A stretch of 64,000 bases of DNA from an uncultured Paracoccaceae bacterium (lineage in GTDB: Bacteria > Pseudomonadota > Alphaproteobacteria > Rhodobacterales > Rhodobacteraceae). The translations under genes were made by a program, and so were the position numbers. The stretch's first letter is position 1. Each line of letters begins with the position of its first letter. The notes under the pieces are model-generated. The model was not told where the DNA came from. It made no database searches and was given only the letters and a program-made list of their open reading frames with translations. The stretch lies in NCBI GenBank assembly GCA_938002605.1, contig CALLAF010000020.1, forward strand, positions 56,083 to 120,082, given 5' to 3'. This document shows, piece by piece, positions 43,169 to 51,816 of the stretch.

Positions 43169-43788
43169 TTCGGCGTTTTTGCCTTATTTTAATACTGTTG
43201 CCGCTGATATATCTGCTCGCTGGGACAGCGGGTGGGATGATCCGAACGGGCGGTCAGCCACCAGACGTGGGCGATATAGAGATCGGTCTTTTTGCCGGGC
43301 CGATTCATACTGACATTTTAATCCCCGCGACCCCGCAGGTGCGCGACAGGTTCGGGTTTTTGGCGGCTGCTGGCATGCCAATCAATCATCCTGACGTGGC
43401 TTGGGTCAGCCTCGGTTGGGGTGCGCGGGATTTTTACACGACTACTGGCGATTATACTGACCTGAGCCCACGGCCAATCTGGCGCGCGGTGACTGGCGAT
43501 CATGCCGTGATGCGCGTTGATTTGGCAGGGCCGCTGCACGCAGACTTGGACGTGACGTGGTTGCGATTGACCCCTGATCAGTTCGCAGCCTTGCTTGACG
43601 CAATCAACGCAGGCTTTGCGTCTGATCAGCCTATTGATCATCCCGGCTTTAATGCGACCGATCGGTTCTATCCTGCGACGGGGCGTTTTCACTTATTCCG
43701 CACCTGTAATGCCTGGGTTGGTGATGTGCTGCGTGGCGCTGGTGTGCGCGTCGGCTTGTGGACGCCGTTTACCTGGTCTCTCCGATAA
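43114..43788 (+). CDS. TIGR02117 / DUF2459 family membrane protein
   Basis: Protein of 224 residues with an N-terminal membrane segment ([20 protein letters not shown]) and a globular periplasmic part. Family signatures: [31 protein letters not shown] and [14 protein letters not shown] (a cysteine and histidine pattern suggesting a papain-like NlpC/P60-type fold). The start at 43114 overlaps the zinc-finger gene by 55 bases, but no better in-frame start follows before the membrane helix. Function is unknown. Confidence 0.75.
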   Translation: MPLLRCKNRACRLRRQSIIRRFCLILILLPLIYLLAGTAGGMIRTGGQPPDVGDIEIGLFAGPIHTDILIPATPQVRDRFGFLAAAGMPINHPDVAWVSLGWGARDFYTTTGDYTDLSPRPIWRAVTGDHAVMRVDLAGPLHADLDVTWLRLTPDQFAALLDAINAGFASDQPIDHPGFNATDRFYPATGRFHLFRTCNAWVGDVLRGAGVRVGLWTPFTWSLR

Positions 43789-43864
43789 ACCCGCTAAAGA
43801 TCACTGGCGAACCGAGGCTGATCGTGGCAGAACCGAACGTAAACTGAACGCAAGGAGCCATTCC

Positions 43865-46678
43865 ATGACAACGCAATTCGGCAAAGGTTGCCACCTGCAT
43901 CTCATCGACGGCTCGGCGTTCATTTTTCGCGCCTATCACGCGCTTCCGCCGCTGACGCGCAAATCCGATGGGTTGCCCGTAGGGGCGGTGTCGGGCTTTG
44001 TGAATATGCTACAGCGCTATATCGAAACCAACACGGGGCCAGATGCGGCGACCCATGTGGCGGTTATTTTGGACAAGGGCAGCCATACTTTCCGCAATGA
44101 AATGTATGACCTGTATAAAGCCAACCGTGACGCGATGCCCGAAGATTTGCGCCCGCAGATGCCGCTGACGCGCGATGCAACGCGGGCGTTCAACATTGCC
44201 TGCGAAGAAATCGAAGGGTTCGAAGCTGATGATATCATCGCGACCCTCGCCTATCAGGCGCGGGATGCGGGCGGGCGTGTGACGATCCTATCATCGGATA
44301 AAGATCTGATGCAGTTGGTCGGCGGCGGGGTTGAGATGCTCGACCCGATGAAGAACAAGCGCATCGACAGTGACGGCGTAGTTGAAAAATTTGGTGTCGG
44401 GCCAGAACGCGTTGTGGATGTGCAGGCGCTTGCGGGTGATTCCGTTGATAACGTGCCGGGCGCGCCGGGCATTGGGATCAAGACAGCCGCGCTTTTGATC
44501 AATGAATATGGAGATCTGGAAACGCTGCTGGACCGCGCGGGCGAAATCAAACAACCCAAACGCCGCCAAAGCCTGATCGACAACCGTGCGCAGATTGAAT
44601 TGTCCAAACGGCTTGTGCAGCTGGATTGCGACATGGATCTGCCGTTTGATCTTGATAGTCTTGAAATACGCGATCCGGACGCGGACACGCTGCTTGGGTT
44701 CCTGACACAAATGGAATTTCGCACCATCGTCAAACGCGTGGCCGATAAATTGGGGGCCGAAGCACCCGTTATCGCGGCCCCTGAACAAACCTCGCAAGTC
44801 GCAACCCCAGAGGTCGTGCCATTCGCGCCCGAAACCTACGAATGTGTGTCAGATGCGGCAGCTTTGCAGGTCTGGATCGACCGGATTTATGCGCGCGGCT
44901 ACGTTGCCGTTGATACGGAAACCACCGGGCTAAACGAGATGATTGTTGATCTGGTTGGTATCTCATTATGTGTTGAGGCAGGACAGGCCTGCTATATCCC
45001 GTTGACCCACAAAGCAGCCGCAGCCGATGATCTGTTTGGCTCTGATGATGTGGCCGAAGGGCAGATGGATATGGACACATGTCTGGCGATGCTCAAACCC
45101 GTGCTTGAGGATGCGTCGATCCTGAAAATCGGCCAAAACATGAAATATGATGCCAAGATTTTTGCGCGTCAGGGTATCACTGTCGCCCCGATTGATGACA
45201 CGATGCTGATGTCTTATGCGATGAACGCGGGCGTGCATAACCACGGGATGGATGTGCTGTCTGATCGCTATCTGGGGCATACGCCGATCCCAATTAAACC
45301 GCTGCTTGGTACTGGAAAATCGGCGATCACTTTTGACCGTGTGCCCGTTGATGAGGCGGTGAAATACGCCGCCGAAGACGCCGATATCACCCTGCGTCTA
45401 TGGCAACAGTTCAAACCACAATTGCACGCCAAACAAGTCACCACGGTATATGAAACGCTAGAACGGCCTTTGGTGCCGGTGCTTGCGCAGATGGAAATGC
45501 ACGGGGTGCAGGTCGACCGCGATACGCTGTCGCGCATGTCGAATGCGTTTGCGCAGAAAATGGCCGGGCTGGAAGACGATATTTATGAAATGGTTGGCCA
45601 TAAGTTTAACGTCGGATCGCCTAAGCAATTGGGCGAGATCATGTTCGACGAAATGGGGCTGGAAATGCCCGATGGCAAGGCCCCGTCCAAAGGTAAAACT
45701 GGGGCTTATTCGACAGGCGCGACCGTATTGGAAGACCTCGCCACGATCCACGATCTGCCGCGCCGCATCTTGGACTGGCGACAGCTATCAAAGCTGAAAT
45801 CGACCTATACCGACGCGCTGCAAGAACATATTCACCCTGACACGGGTCGGGTGCATACGTCTTATGTGATCGCGGGTGCGAACACAGGGCGGCTGGCATC
45901 GACCGACCCGAACCTGCAAAATATCCCTGTGCGCTCCGAAGAGGGGCGGCGCATCCGTGAAGCCTTTGTCGCGGCACCGGGCAATGTGCTTGTGAGCCTA
46001 GATTATAGCCAGATCGAGTTGCGCATTCTGGCCCATGTCGCGGGGATTGATGCGCTCAAACAAGCGTTTCATGATGGGATCGATATTCACGCGATGACCG
46101 CGTCCGAGATGTTTGATGTGCCCTTAGATGAAATGACCCCCGATATTCGGCGGCAGGCCAAGGCGATCAACTTTGGTGTGATCTATGGGATTTCTGGTTT
46201 TGGCTTGGCACGCAACCTGCGTATTCCGCGTGGTGAGGCGCAGGGGTTCATCGACCGTTATTTTGAACGCTTCCCCGGCATCCGCACCTATATGGATGAC
46301 ACGGTCGCCTTTGCGAAGGAACATAACTATGTGCAAACGCTGTTTGGGCGCAAAATTAATACGCCCGAAATCAATGCAAAAGGACCGCACGCTGGTTTCG
46401 CCAAACGCGCTGCGATCAACGCGCCGATCCAAGGCACCGCCGCCGATGTGATCCGCCGCGCGATGATCCGCATGCCCAATGCAATTACCGATCTTCCCGC
46501 GAAAATGCTGCTGCAAGTCCACGACGAATTGATCTTTGAGGTCGCCGAAGACAGCGCAGAAACCCTGATCGACGTGGCACGCGACGTGATGGAAAACGCC
46601 AACGATCCGGCGGTGAAGCTGGATGTGAAACTATCTGTGGACGCAGGGCAGGGCGCGAATTGGGCAGAGGCGCATTGA
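43865..46678 (+). CDS. polA: DNA polymerase I
   Basis: Replication and repair polymerase of 937 residues from the ATG at 43865, which has AAGGAG upstream (a longer open frame from 43595 overlaps the preceding gene). Domains: 5-prime-3-prime exonuclease (HLHLIDGSAFIFRAYHALPP; DKGSHTFRNEMYD), proofreading exonuclease with intact acidic motif VAVDTETTGLN, and polymerase (motif A VSLDYSQIELRILAHVAG; motif B RRQAKAINFGVIYG; motif C QVHDELIFEV). All three activities appear intact. It ends before an intergenic stretch with inverted repeats. Confidence 0.97.
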   Translation: MTTQFGKGCHLHLIDGSAFIFRAYHALPPLTRKSDGLPVGAVSGFVNMLQRYIETNTGPDAATHVAVILDKGSHTFRNEMYDLYKANRDAMPEDLRPQMPLTRDATRAFNIACEEIEGFEADDIIATLAYQARDAGGRVTILSSDKDLMQLVGGGVEMLDPMKNKRIDSDGVVEKFGVGPERVVDVQALAGDSVDNVPGAPGIGIKTAALLINEYGDLETLLDRAGEIKQPKRRQSLIDNRAQIELSKRLVQLDCDMDLPFDLDSLEIRDPDADTLLGFLTQMEFRTIVKRVADKLGAEAPVIAAPEQTSQVATPEVVPFAPETYECVSDAAALQVWIDRIYARGYVAVDTETTGLNEMIVDLVGISLCVEAGQACYIPLTHKAAAADDLFGSDDVAEGQMDMDTCLAMLKPVLEDASILKIGQNMKYDAKIFARQGITVAPIDDTMLMSYAMNAGVHNHGMDVLSDRYLGHTPIPIKPLLGTGKSAITFDRVPVDEAVKYAAEDADITLRLWQQFKPQLHAKQVTTVYETLERPLVPVLAQMEMHGVQVDRDTLSRMSNAFAQKMAGLEDDIYEMVGHKFNVGSPKQLGEIMFDEMGLEMPDGKAPSKGKTGAYSTGATVLEDLATIHDLPRRILDWRQLSKLKSTYTDALQEHIHPDTGRVHTSYVIAGANTGRLASTDPNLQNIPVRSEEGRRIREAFVAAPGNVLVSLDYSQIELRILAHVAGIDALKQAFHDGIDIHAMTASEMFDVPLDEMTPDIRRQAKAINFGVIYGISGFGLARNLRIPRGEAQGFIDRYFERFPGIRTYMDDTVAFAKEHNYVQTLFGRKINTPEINAKGPHAGFAKRAAINAPIQGTAADVIRRAMIRMPNAITDLPAKMLLQVHDELIFEVAEDSAETLIDVARDVMENANDPAVKLDVKLSVDAGQGANWAEAH

Positions 46679-46696
46679 TGTAGTCTTGGCGGCTGA

Positions 46697-46739
46697 GTCC
46701 GCTTTGCGGACAAGAAAGACATTGTCCCTATGTCCGCTT
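46697..46739. repeat. Inverted and direct repeat after polA (GTCCGC units)
   Basis: GTCCGC-TTT-GCGGAC is a perfect hairpin at 46697-46711 and its unit GTCCGCTT recurs directly at 46732-46739. There is no T-run, so terminator function is unclear. A comparable imperfect dyad (GGTC, ATTCGCTGC, GACC) lies at 47455-47471 on the other side of the exported-protein gene. Confidence 0.45.
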
Positions 46740-46827
46740 CAAAATAATTTGGCCTGTAAATTTTCAGCGTGACGACCGAAAAGTCCGAAGCGTATTTTGG
46801 ATCTATATTAGACTGTCAGAGGTGCCA

Positions 46828-47436
46828 GTGATTGGACGACTGTTTATCGCATTGGTCTTGATCAGTTGTAGCAAAGCTGCTGCTGACACTGAGCTTGATC
46901 AATTTTTCCCGACAGGTTCTATACACGAAGACGACCGTATCACAGGGGATTTCGAGGCGGTCATCAAAGGATGCAATGTCGAGCTGACTGAAGTATCCGG
47001 GGCCTTTACCACGGTCAGCTCTTTCAATGTTCAGAACTACGAGACCGATCCAGGACGTCTGACTTGGCCCTTCGCAAATCGTTTTTCGACCCGTTATAAT
47101 GTGGTTTGGCGTGCGCGGCTTCCGGTCGCGGACGGGGCAATAGAAGAACTTAGCGCCACACTTCGAGAGCTGCGTGTTTCCTTGCGAGATCAAAGAATTC
47201 TTAGTCCTGATGAACTGCAAGCTAAATCGAGAATATTGGAAAATTGGCTTTCCGAGATTAGATCTGGCGGCCATGGTCCATTTGCTATGCAAAATCATAC
47301 AGCCCGATATATGATCGCCGATCAGAATCTATTGCGATCGGTCAGAATTAATACCGTCATGGAGTTTCCAGTACGCGGTTCTGATATGGCTTCGCTTGCA
47401 CACGCAATGTACCGACATGCCTTGACCTGCGACTAA
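46828..47436 (+). CDS. Hypothetical exported protein, 202 residues
   Basis: Unrecognised protein with a signal peptide (VIGRLFIALVLISCSKAAAD), possibly a lipoprotein since ISCSKA has a lipobox-like cysteine. The mature part contains VIKGCNVELTEVSG, a long helical segment (ELRVSLRDQRILSPDELQAK) and a C-terminal cysteine (RHALTCD). The GTG at 46828 has AGAGG five bases upstream; GTG 46822 is an alternative. Base composition is more A/T-rich than polA. Flanking sequences carry short inverted repeats of similar look. Confidence 0.6.
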   Translation: MIGRLFIALVLISCSKAAADTELDQFFPTGSIHEDDRITGDFEAVIKGCNVELTEVSGAFTTVSSFNVQNYETDPGRLTWPFANRFSTRYNVVWRARLPVADGAIEELSATLRELRVSLRDQRILSPDELQAKSRILENWLSEIRSGGHGPFAMQNHTARYMIADQNLLRSVRINTVMEFPVRGSDMASLAHAMYRHALTCD

Positions 47437-47564
47437 GCCTGTTGCTCGGATTGCGGTCATTCGCTGCGACCTTGACCAAGGAACAAATTGGGCTCGAAGT
47501 AGACGTTCGCCACGTTTCCAAGGTCATCACTCCCAGCGCGTTTTTGCACTGGAAGTGATTTTCT

Positions 47565-48032
47565 TTAGTTCACAGATTTCGCATCCACGAGGTTGGCGTC
47601 TTTTTTGCCGCCCGCTGCTATTTCGATCCGGCGCGGTTTGAGCGCTTCGGGGACTTCGCGGGTCAGGTCGATATGCAGCATCCCATTTTCATGGCTCGCA
47701 CCTGTCACGCGGACATGGTCCGCAAGGTGAAAACGGCGCTCAAACGCGCGGGTGGCGATGCCGCGGTGCAGGTATTTGCGCTGGGCTTCGTCTTCGGCCT
47801 TGCGCGCGGTGACGTGGAGCGCACGATCTTTGACTTCGATGGCGAGATCATCATCGCTAAACCCGGCGACCGCAATTGAAATACGCCAGCCGTCATCTGC
47901 CGTTTTTTCGATGTTGTATGGGGGGTAGTTGTTGGTGCCGGCGTCGCTGGAAATTGCGCGATCCATCAGGTCTGCAATTTGATCGAAACCAACGGTGGCA
48001 CGGTAGAGGGGTGTCAGGTCAAAACTACGCAT
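47565..48032 (-). CDS. Small heat shock protein (Hsp20)
   Basis: Alpha-crystallin-type chaperone of 155 residues that holds unfolding proteins. The N-terminus (MRSFDLTPLYRATVGFDQIA) and the IbpA-like core (YNIEKTADDGWRISIAVAGF) followed by HRGIATRAFERRFHLADHV are typical. It has a heat-shock promoter and a leader that can form a ROSE-type RNA thermometer just before the start, so expression is probably controlled at both levels. Confidence 0.93.
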   Translation of the reverse strand: MRSFDLTPLYRATVGFDQIADLMDRAISSDAGTNNYPPYNIEKTADDGWRISIAVAGFSDDDLAIEVKDRALHVTARKAEDEAQRKYLHRGIATRAFERRFHLADHVRVTGASHENGMLHIDLTREVPEALKPRRIEIAAGGKKDANLVDAKSVN

Positions 48033-48124
48033 AATAGGTCATCCTTTATCAAGCGATAACAAGTGTGAAGCCTTCCCAATGGGACAGGCCGATTTTCCCA
48101 AGACCCATCATTGGCGCCTTGGTA
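48033..48124 (-). ncRNA. ROSE-like RNA thermometer in the hsp20 leader
   Basis: The leader (minus strand) folds in three small hairpins. Nearest the gene, GUUAUCGCU pairs with AGGAUGAC (8 pairs, one unpaired G, loop UGAUAA) so that the Shine-Dalgarno AGGA (48045-48042) is sequestered by UCGCU, the U-Y-G-C-U element of ROSE thermometers. A middle hairpin is CCU..UCCC-AUU-GGGAAGG (48071-48088) and a first hairpin pairs CCAAG with CUUGG (48098-48122). AGGA is nine bases from the ATG. This is seen directly; thermometer behaviour is inferred from the ROSE family of small heat shock genes. Confidence 0.6.
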
Positions 48125-48130
48125 CATTTG

Positions 48131-48159
48131 ATGTGGGGATGCTGATTTAGGGTTTCAAG
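48131..48159 (-). promoter_or_regulatory. Sigma-32 (RpoH) promoter of hsp20
   Basis: On the minus strand CTTGAAA (48159-48153), 14 bases, then CCCCACAT (48138-48131): essentially the RpoH consensus CTTGAAA-N13-17-CCCCATNT. Transcription would start near 48124, giving a leader of about 92 bases. Confidence 0.75.
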
Positions 48160-48162
48160 CCC

Positions 48163-48972
48163 CTAGTTCACGCTAATGAACTTTGCGCCGGTGTCATTGC
48201 GTTCGCCGATTGAGATAATGCGCTGCGTGCCGCCGGGAAGCGCCGGACCGATGGTTGAAAAATGCGCCATAAGAACTGAAAGCGGCCCGTCAAGTGAGGT
48301 GCCAAGCGACACTTTCTGCCCATCAATCTGCGCCATTGCGGATACAACAGAGGCAATCCGGGTTTCCCCATCGCGCACGGTGAATACGGGCGCGCCGCTG
48401 GACCCAAAATCGACATCGCAGGTCATCACAATCACCCCAGTTTGACGCCCTAAGACGCTACAGACCTCTTGCAGGCTGGGTCGGTTTTCACGTCCGCGCC
48501 CATAGGAGACCACCCCAATTTCATCACCCGTAAGGGGTCGTGTGGCAATTAAATATGGCCGTATCCGCGTGTTTTGGATCGGGCGTTCAAGTTCAAGAAC
48601 AGCAATATCCACGGCGACTTCGAGCGGCGCGAATGTATCACCGTTTGGATCGTAGTCTGGGTGGGGGATGGCGCGTCTAATCGCGCGTGTCGCAGAGGCG
48701 CGCCCATCGCGCAATCCTGCCAGAAATTCGAATCGATCGCTGGCGATCGGCGATCCATCCTCATCATACAGGCAATGTGCTGCCGTTAGGATCAGGCTTT
48801 CCCGGATCAAGGCGGCGGTGCAAAACCCTTTGCCTGCAATATCAAGCCGGCCAACGGCCTCCCAACCTTCACTGTCCTGACGGGTTTCCAGGCTGACGAG
48901 ATCGGTTTCCTGAGCTTGCACAGGCATCACGGCTGCACAGAGCCAAATTGCAATGATCAGAAAATGCCGCAT
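48163..48972 (-). CDS. Trypsin-like serine protease, secreted
   Basis: Protein of 269 residues with signal peptide (ending PVQAQ) and a complete catalytic triad: H66 in ILTAAHCLYD, D122 in VDIAVLELER and S192 in FGSSGAPVF. Three of the four mature-protein cysteines could form disulfides (C51, C67, C171, C185). It is of the V8/trypsin-like S1B or S1C type. The gene is oriented away from the glycolate oxidase operon but on the same strand, with 54 bases between; no shared regulation is evident. Confidence 0.87.
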   Translation of the reverse strand: MRHFLIIAIWLCAAVMPVQAQETDLVSLETRQDSEGWEAVGRLDIAGKGFCTAALIRESLILTAAHCLYDEDGSPIASDRFEFLAGLRDGRASATRAIRRAIPHPDYDPNGDTFAPLEVAVDIAVLELERPIQNTRIRPYLIATRPLTGDEIGVVSYGRGRENRPSLQEVCSVLGRQTGVIVMTCDVDFGSSGAPVFTVRDGETRIASVVSAMAQIDGQKVSLGTSLDGPLSVLMAHFSTIGPALPGGTQRIISIGERNDTGAKFISVN

Positions 48973-49026
48973 ATCGTCCCTACTGTTTGATCTAACTTCC
49001 CGTACAGTTGCGGCAGGAATATGGCA

Positions 49027-50343
49027 TTAGCGCAGGATTGGCACGTTCATTTTCGTATTTTTTTCGGCATTAAGCGCTGGTGGCTTCGGCCCGCCAGTCG
49101 CCCAGTCAAGCAGTTCTACCGTATGCACAATTGGCACTTCGGTCGCGCTGCCAATTTGCATCATACACCCGATGTTACCTGCGGAGATGATGTCAGGGGT
49201 CAGCGCTTCAAGCGTATCAACCTTGCGCGACTTTAGCTGCGCCGAAATCTCTGGCTGCATCAGGTTATAAGTGCCCGCTGATCCGCAGCACAGATGGCTA
49301 TCAGCAGGTTCCAACACGGTAAACCCGGCGTTTTTCAACAGGGTTTTGGGATGTGTTTTGATTTGCTGCCCATGTTGCAGCGAACAGGCCGCATGATAGG
49401 CGACTTTGGTGTTTTTGTCTGCGCCTTTTGGCAGGTCCAGTTTCATCAAGACCTCGGAGACATCCATCGCAATCGCGCTGACACGTGCCGCATCTGCCGC
49501 AAGCGGATCATTACGGAACATATGCGCGTAATCTTTTACCGTGGTGCCGCAGCCAGAGGTGTTGATCACAATCGCATCAAGCCCCTGATCCATTTCACGC
49601 ACCCATGCACGAATGTTTTTGGCTGCCGCCGCGTGGCTTTCATTTTCTTTGCCCATGTGATGGGTCAGCGCACCACAGCAGCCTGCACCGCTCGCTACCA
49701 CAACCTCTGCGCCCATACGCGTAAGCAGGCGGATCGTGGCATCGTTGATATCGGTATTGAGCGCCTTTTGTGCGCAGCCTGTCATCAGCGCGACACGCAT
49801 TTTCTTTTCTTGTGTTGGAAATGTTTGCGGATCGTCGTTGCGGCTGACTGGGGGGATCACCTTAGGGGCCATCGCGATCATGGCACGTAGGCGGGGATCA
49901 GGTAGAAACCGCGCAAAGGGCCGTGAGATCTTCGCGCCCAGCAAGGCAATCCGGAACCGCGTTGGATAGGGCAATATGCGCGCGAGCACCCACCGCAAGG
50001 CGCGATCTGACCACGGACGGTTATAATGCTCTTCAATATAAGCCCGGGCATGGTCAACCAAATGCATATAGTGCACGCCGGATGGGCAGGTCGTCATACA
50101 AGCAAGGCAAGACAGGCAACGGTCAATATGTTTGACCGTCTTTTCATCGGGCTTGCGGTTGTTTTCCAGCATGTCCTTGATCAAGTAGATCCGCCCGCGT
50201 GGGCTATCTAGTTCATCGCCCAAGACCTGATAAGTTGGGCAGGTAGCGGTGCAAAATCCGCAATGGACACAGGCGCGCAAGATTTCATTGGCCCGTGCTG
50301 TGCCCGGATCACTGAGCTGTTCTGGTGTAAACTGGGTCTGCAT
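49027..50343 (-). CDS. glcF: Glycolate oxidase iron-sulfur subunit
   Basis: Fe-S subunit of the glycolate dehydrogenase complex, 438 residues. Two 4Fe-4S motifs are visible: CVHCGFCTATCPTYQ and CLSCLACMTTCPSGVHY, followed by two CCG (cysteine-rich) domains (CCGALTHHMGKE; HLCCGSAGTYNL). It transfers electrons from GlcD to the quinone pool. It is the last gene of glcDE-x-F and starts directly after the small membrane protein stop. Confidence 0.95.
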   Translation of the reverse strand: MQTQFTPEQLSDPGTARANEILRACVHCGFCTATCPTYQVLGDELDSPRGRIYLIKDMLENNRKPDEKTVKHIDRCLSCLACMTTCPSGVHYMHLVDHARAYIEEHYNRPWSDRALRWVLARILPYPTRFRIALLGAKISRPFARFLPDPRLRAMIAMAPKVIPPVSRNDDPQTFPTQEKKMRVALMTGCAQKALNTDINDATIRLLTRMGAEVVVASGAGCCGALTHHMGKENESHAAAAKNIRAWVREMDQGLDAIVINTSGCGTTVKDYAHMFRNDPLAADAARVSAIAMDVSEVLMKLDLPKGADKNTKVAYHAACSLQHGQQIKTHPKTLLKNAGFTVLEPADSHLCCGSAGTYNLMQPEISAQLKSRKVDTLEALTPDIISAGNIGCMMQIGSATEVPIVHTVELLDWATGGPKPPALNAEKNTKMNVPILR

Positions 50344-50694
50344 CTAAAAATTTCCCAAAGCTGTCGTGATAACAAAAGCGCCAAACAAAACGCCGATGAG
50401 GATCACGAAATAATAAGGCTTCTTGCCCTGACGTAGCCGAACCCATCGAATGGCTTGCGCAACCGATGCTGCAAAGGCCGCCCCAACTGCACCAAATAGC
50501 GGGACAACTTCGATCCCATGAAACCAATCGTCTGGGCCGCTCGCTGGTGCAATCGGAAAAATTGCCGCCGCCGCCACCAAGCAAAGAACCCCGACAATGC
50601 CAAGCACGGATAAGAAGGGCGCACCCGGCGGCATCGCGGCAAGCAAAACAAACGCCACAATCGGAGGGCCAAAAATGAAGACAAGCAGTTCCAT
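50344..50694 (-). CDS. Small membrane protein within the glc operon
   Basis: 116-residue membrane protein with about four hydrophobic segments (LVFIFGPPIVAFVLLAAMPPG; LSVLGIVGVLCLVAAAAIF; VVPLFGAVGAAFAASVAQAI; YYFVILIGVLFGAFVITTAL). I do not recognise a family. It is wedged between glcE (1-base overlap of stop and start) and glcF (adjacent), so it is certainly translated with them. It could anchor the peripheral glycolate oxidase complex to the membrane, but this is inference from position. Confidence 0.7.
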   Translation of the reverse strand: MELLVFIFGPPIVAFVLLAAMPPGAPFLSVLGIVGVLCLVAAAAIFPIAPASGPDDWFHGIEVVPLFGAVGAAFAASVAQAIRWVRLRQGKKPYYFVILIGVLFGAFVITTALGNF

Positions 50695-51815
50695 TACGCC
50701 ATAAGACCCCGGTTGAGAATGTTGCGTGGGTCGAATTTTGCGCGCAATCCCGCGCTGATCGTTGCAATCGGCGTTGGTTCAGGGTGGAACACTGGCGCGT
50801 CGCCCGCACCGCGGATGCGTGTTGCATGACCTTTGAAATCGCCTAGTTTTGTGCGAAGATCGCCACCATCGGTTAACGCCCAAATGAGCCCGCCGCCCCA
50901 ATCATATTGAACGGCAGTCGCAACTAACTTGGCCACAATATCAGCGGCGTCAGACGGTTTCACAGATATACGCCAAACATCTCCCGGTTGATCTGAGAAC
51001 GCACTCACATCGCGCACCCACTCCCACCCTTTTTCCGTGCCGGATCCATCTTCCGTTTCGCCAATCTGCAGTGTGGTATCGCCGAAGGGTTTCAACAGGT
51101 CGCGCAGGCGGTCTGCGCGGTACTTGACCGATGCGTCGAAACCTTCAATCCGGATCATGGTGATCGGATCGCCTTGCATGCTTTGCGGCAGATGTGCCGC
51201 ACCTGTGACCTCGAATGGAGAGCCGAGTGCGGCTGACATCGCCTTGATCGCTTGCGTATCATTCAACCCATGCAGCATCACGCAACCCGTTTGGGCGACG
51301 TTTGGCAGGACCTTAAGCGAGACTTCGGTCAACACCCCCAACGTGCCATAGGCCCCGGACATCAGCTTCACCAAATCATAGCCAGTTACGTTTTTCATTA
51401 CGCGGCCACCGTTCTTGACGATATTGCCCGCCCCATCAACGAAACGCACACCCAGCAAGAAATCGCGGCAAGCCCCAACAGATATGCGGCGTGGTCCCGA
51501 AATATTGGCGGCGACAATACCACCAATGGTAGGCTCGCCAGTCGAGCCTAAAAGCGCGCGATGATCCATCGGTTCAAAGGCAAGTCGCTGGTTCTCGGCA
51601 GCAAGGGCCGCGTTAATCTCAGACAGGGGGGTGCCGGCCTTTGCGACAATCGTCATCGCGCCGGGTTCATAAAGGGTGATGCCCGACATAGCGCGCATGT
51701 CAACTTTGTCGCCTGCGACATGGGCATAGCTACGCGTGCCGCCGCCTTGAATGCTAAGAGGCCCCTGTGCGTCTTTGATCAGGTCTGAAAGGTCTTCTTC
51801 GGTCTGGGGTGTCAT
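50694..51815 (-). CDS. glcE: Glycolate oxidase FAD-binding subunit
   Basis: FAD-binding subunit of glycolate dehydrogenase, 373 residues. Signature motifs: LSIQGGGTRSY near the N-terminus, GEPTIGGIVAANISGPRRI and RVMKNVTGYDLVKLM. It partners GlcD and GlcF to oxidise glycolate to glyoxylate. It starts one base after glcD ends. Confidence 0.94.
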   Translation of the reverse strand: MTPQTEEDLSDLIKDAQGPLSIQGGGTRSYAHVAGDKVDMRAMSGITLYEPGAMTIVAKAGTPLSEINAALAAENQRLAFEPMDHRALLGSTGEPTIGGIVAANISGPRRISVGACRDFLLGVRFVDGAGNIVKNGGRVMKNVTGYDLVKLMSGAYGTLGVLTEVSLKVLPNVAQTGCVMLHGLNDTQAIKAMSAALGSPFEVTGAAHLPQSMQGDPITMIRIEGFDASVKYRADRLRDLLKPFGDTTLQIGETEDGSGTEKGWEWVRDVSAFSDQPGDVWRISVKPSDAADIVAKLVATAVQYDWGGGLIWALTDGGDLRTKLGDFKGHATRIRGAGDAPVFHPEPTPIATISAGLRAKFDPRNILNRGLMA

Positions 51816-51816
51816 A

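Noticed and set aside
46697..46711. Hairpin GTCCGC-TTT-GCGGAC as polA terminator
   Set aside because: It has no U-run after the stem, so I list it as a repeat, not as a terminator.
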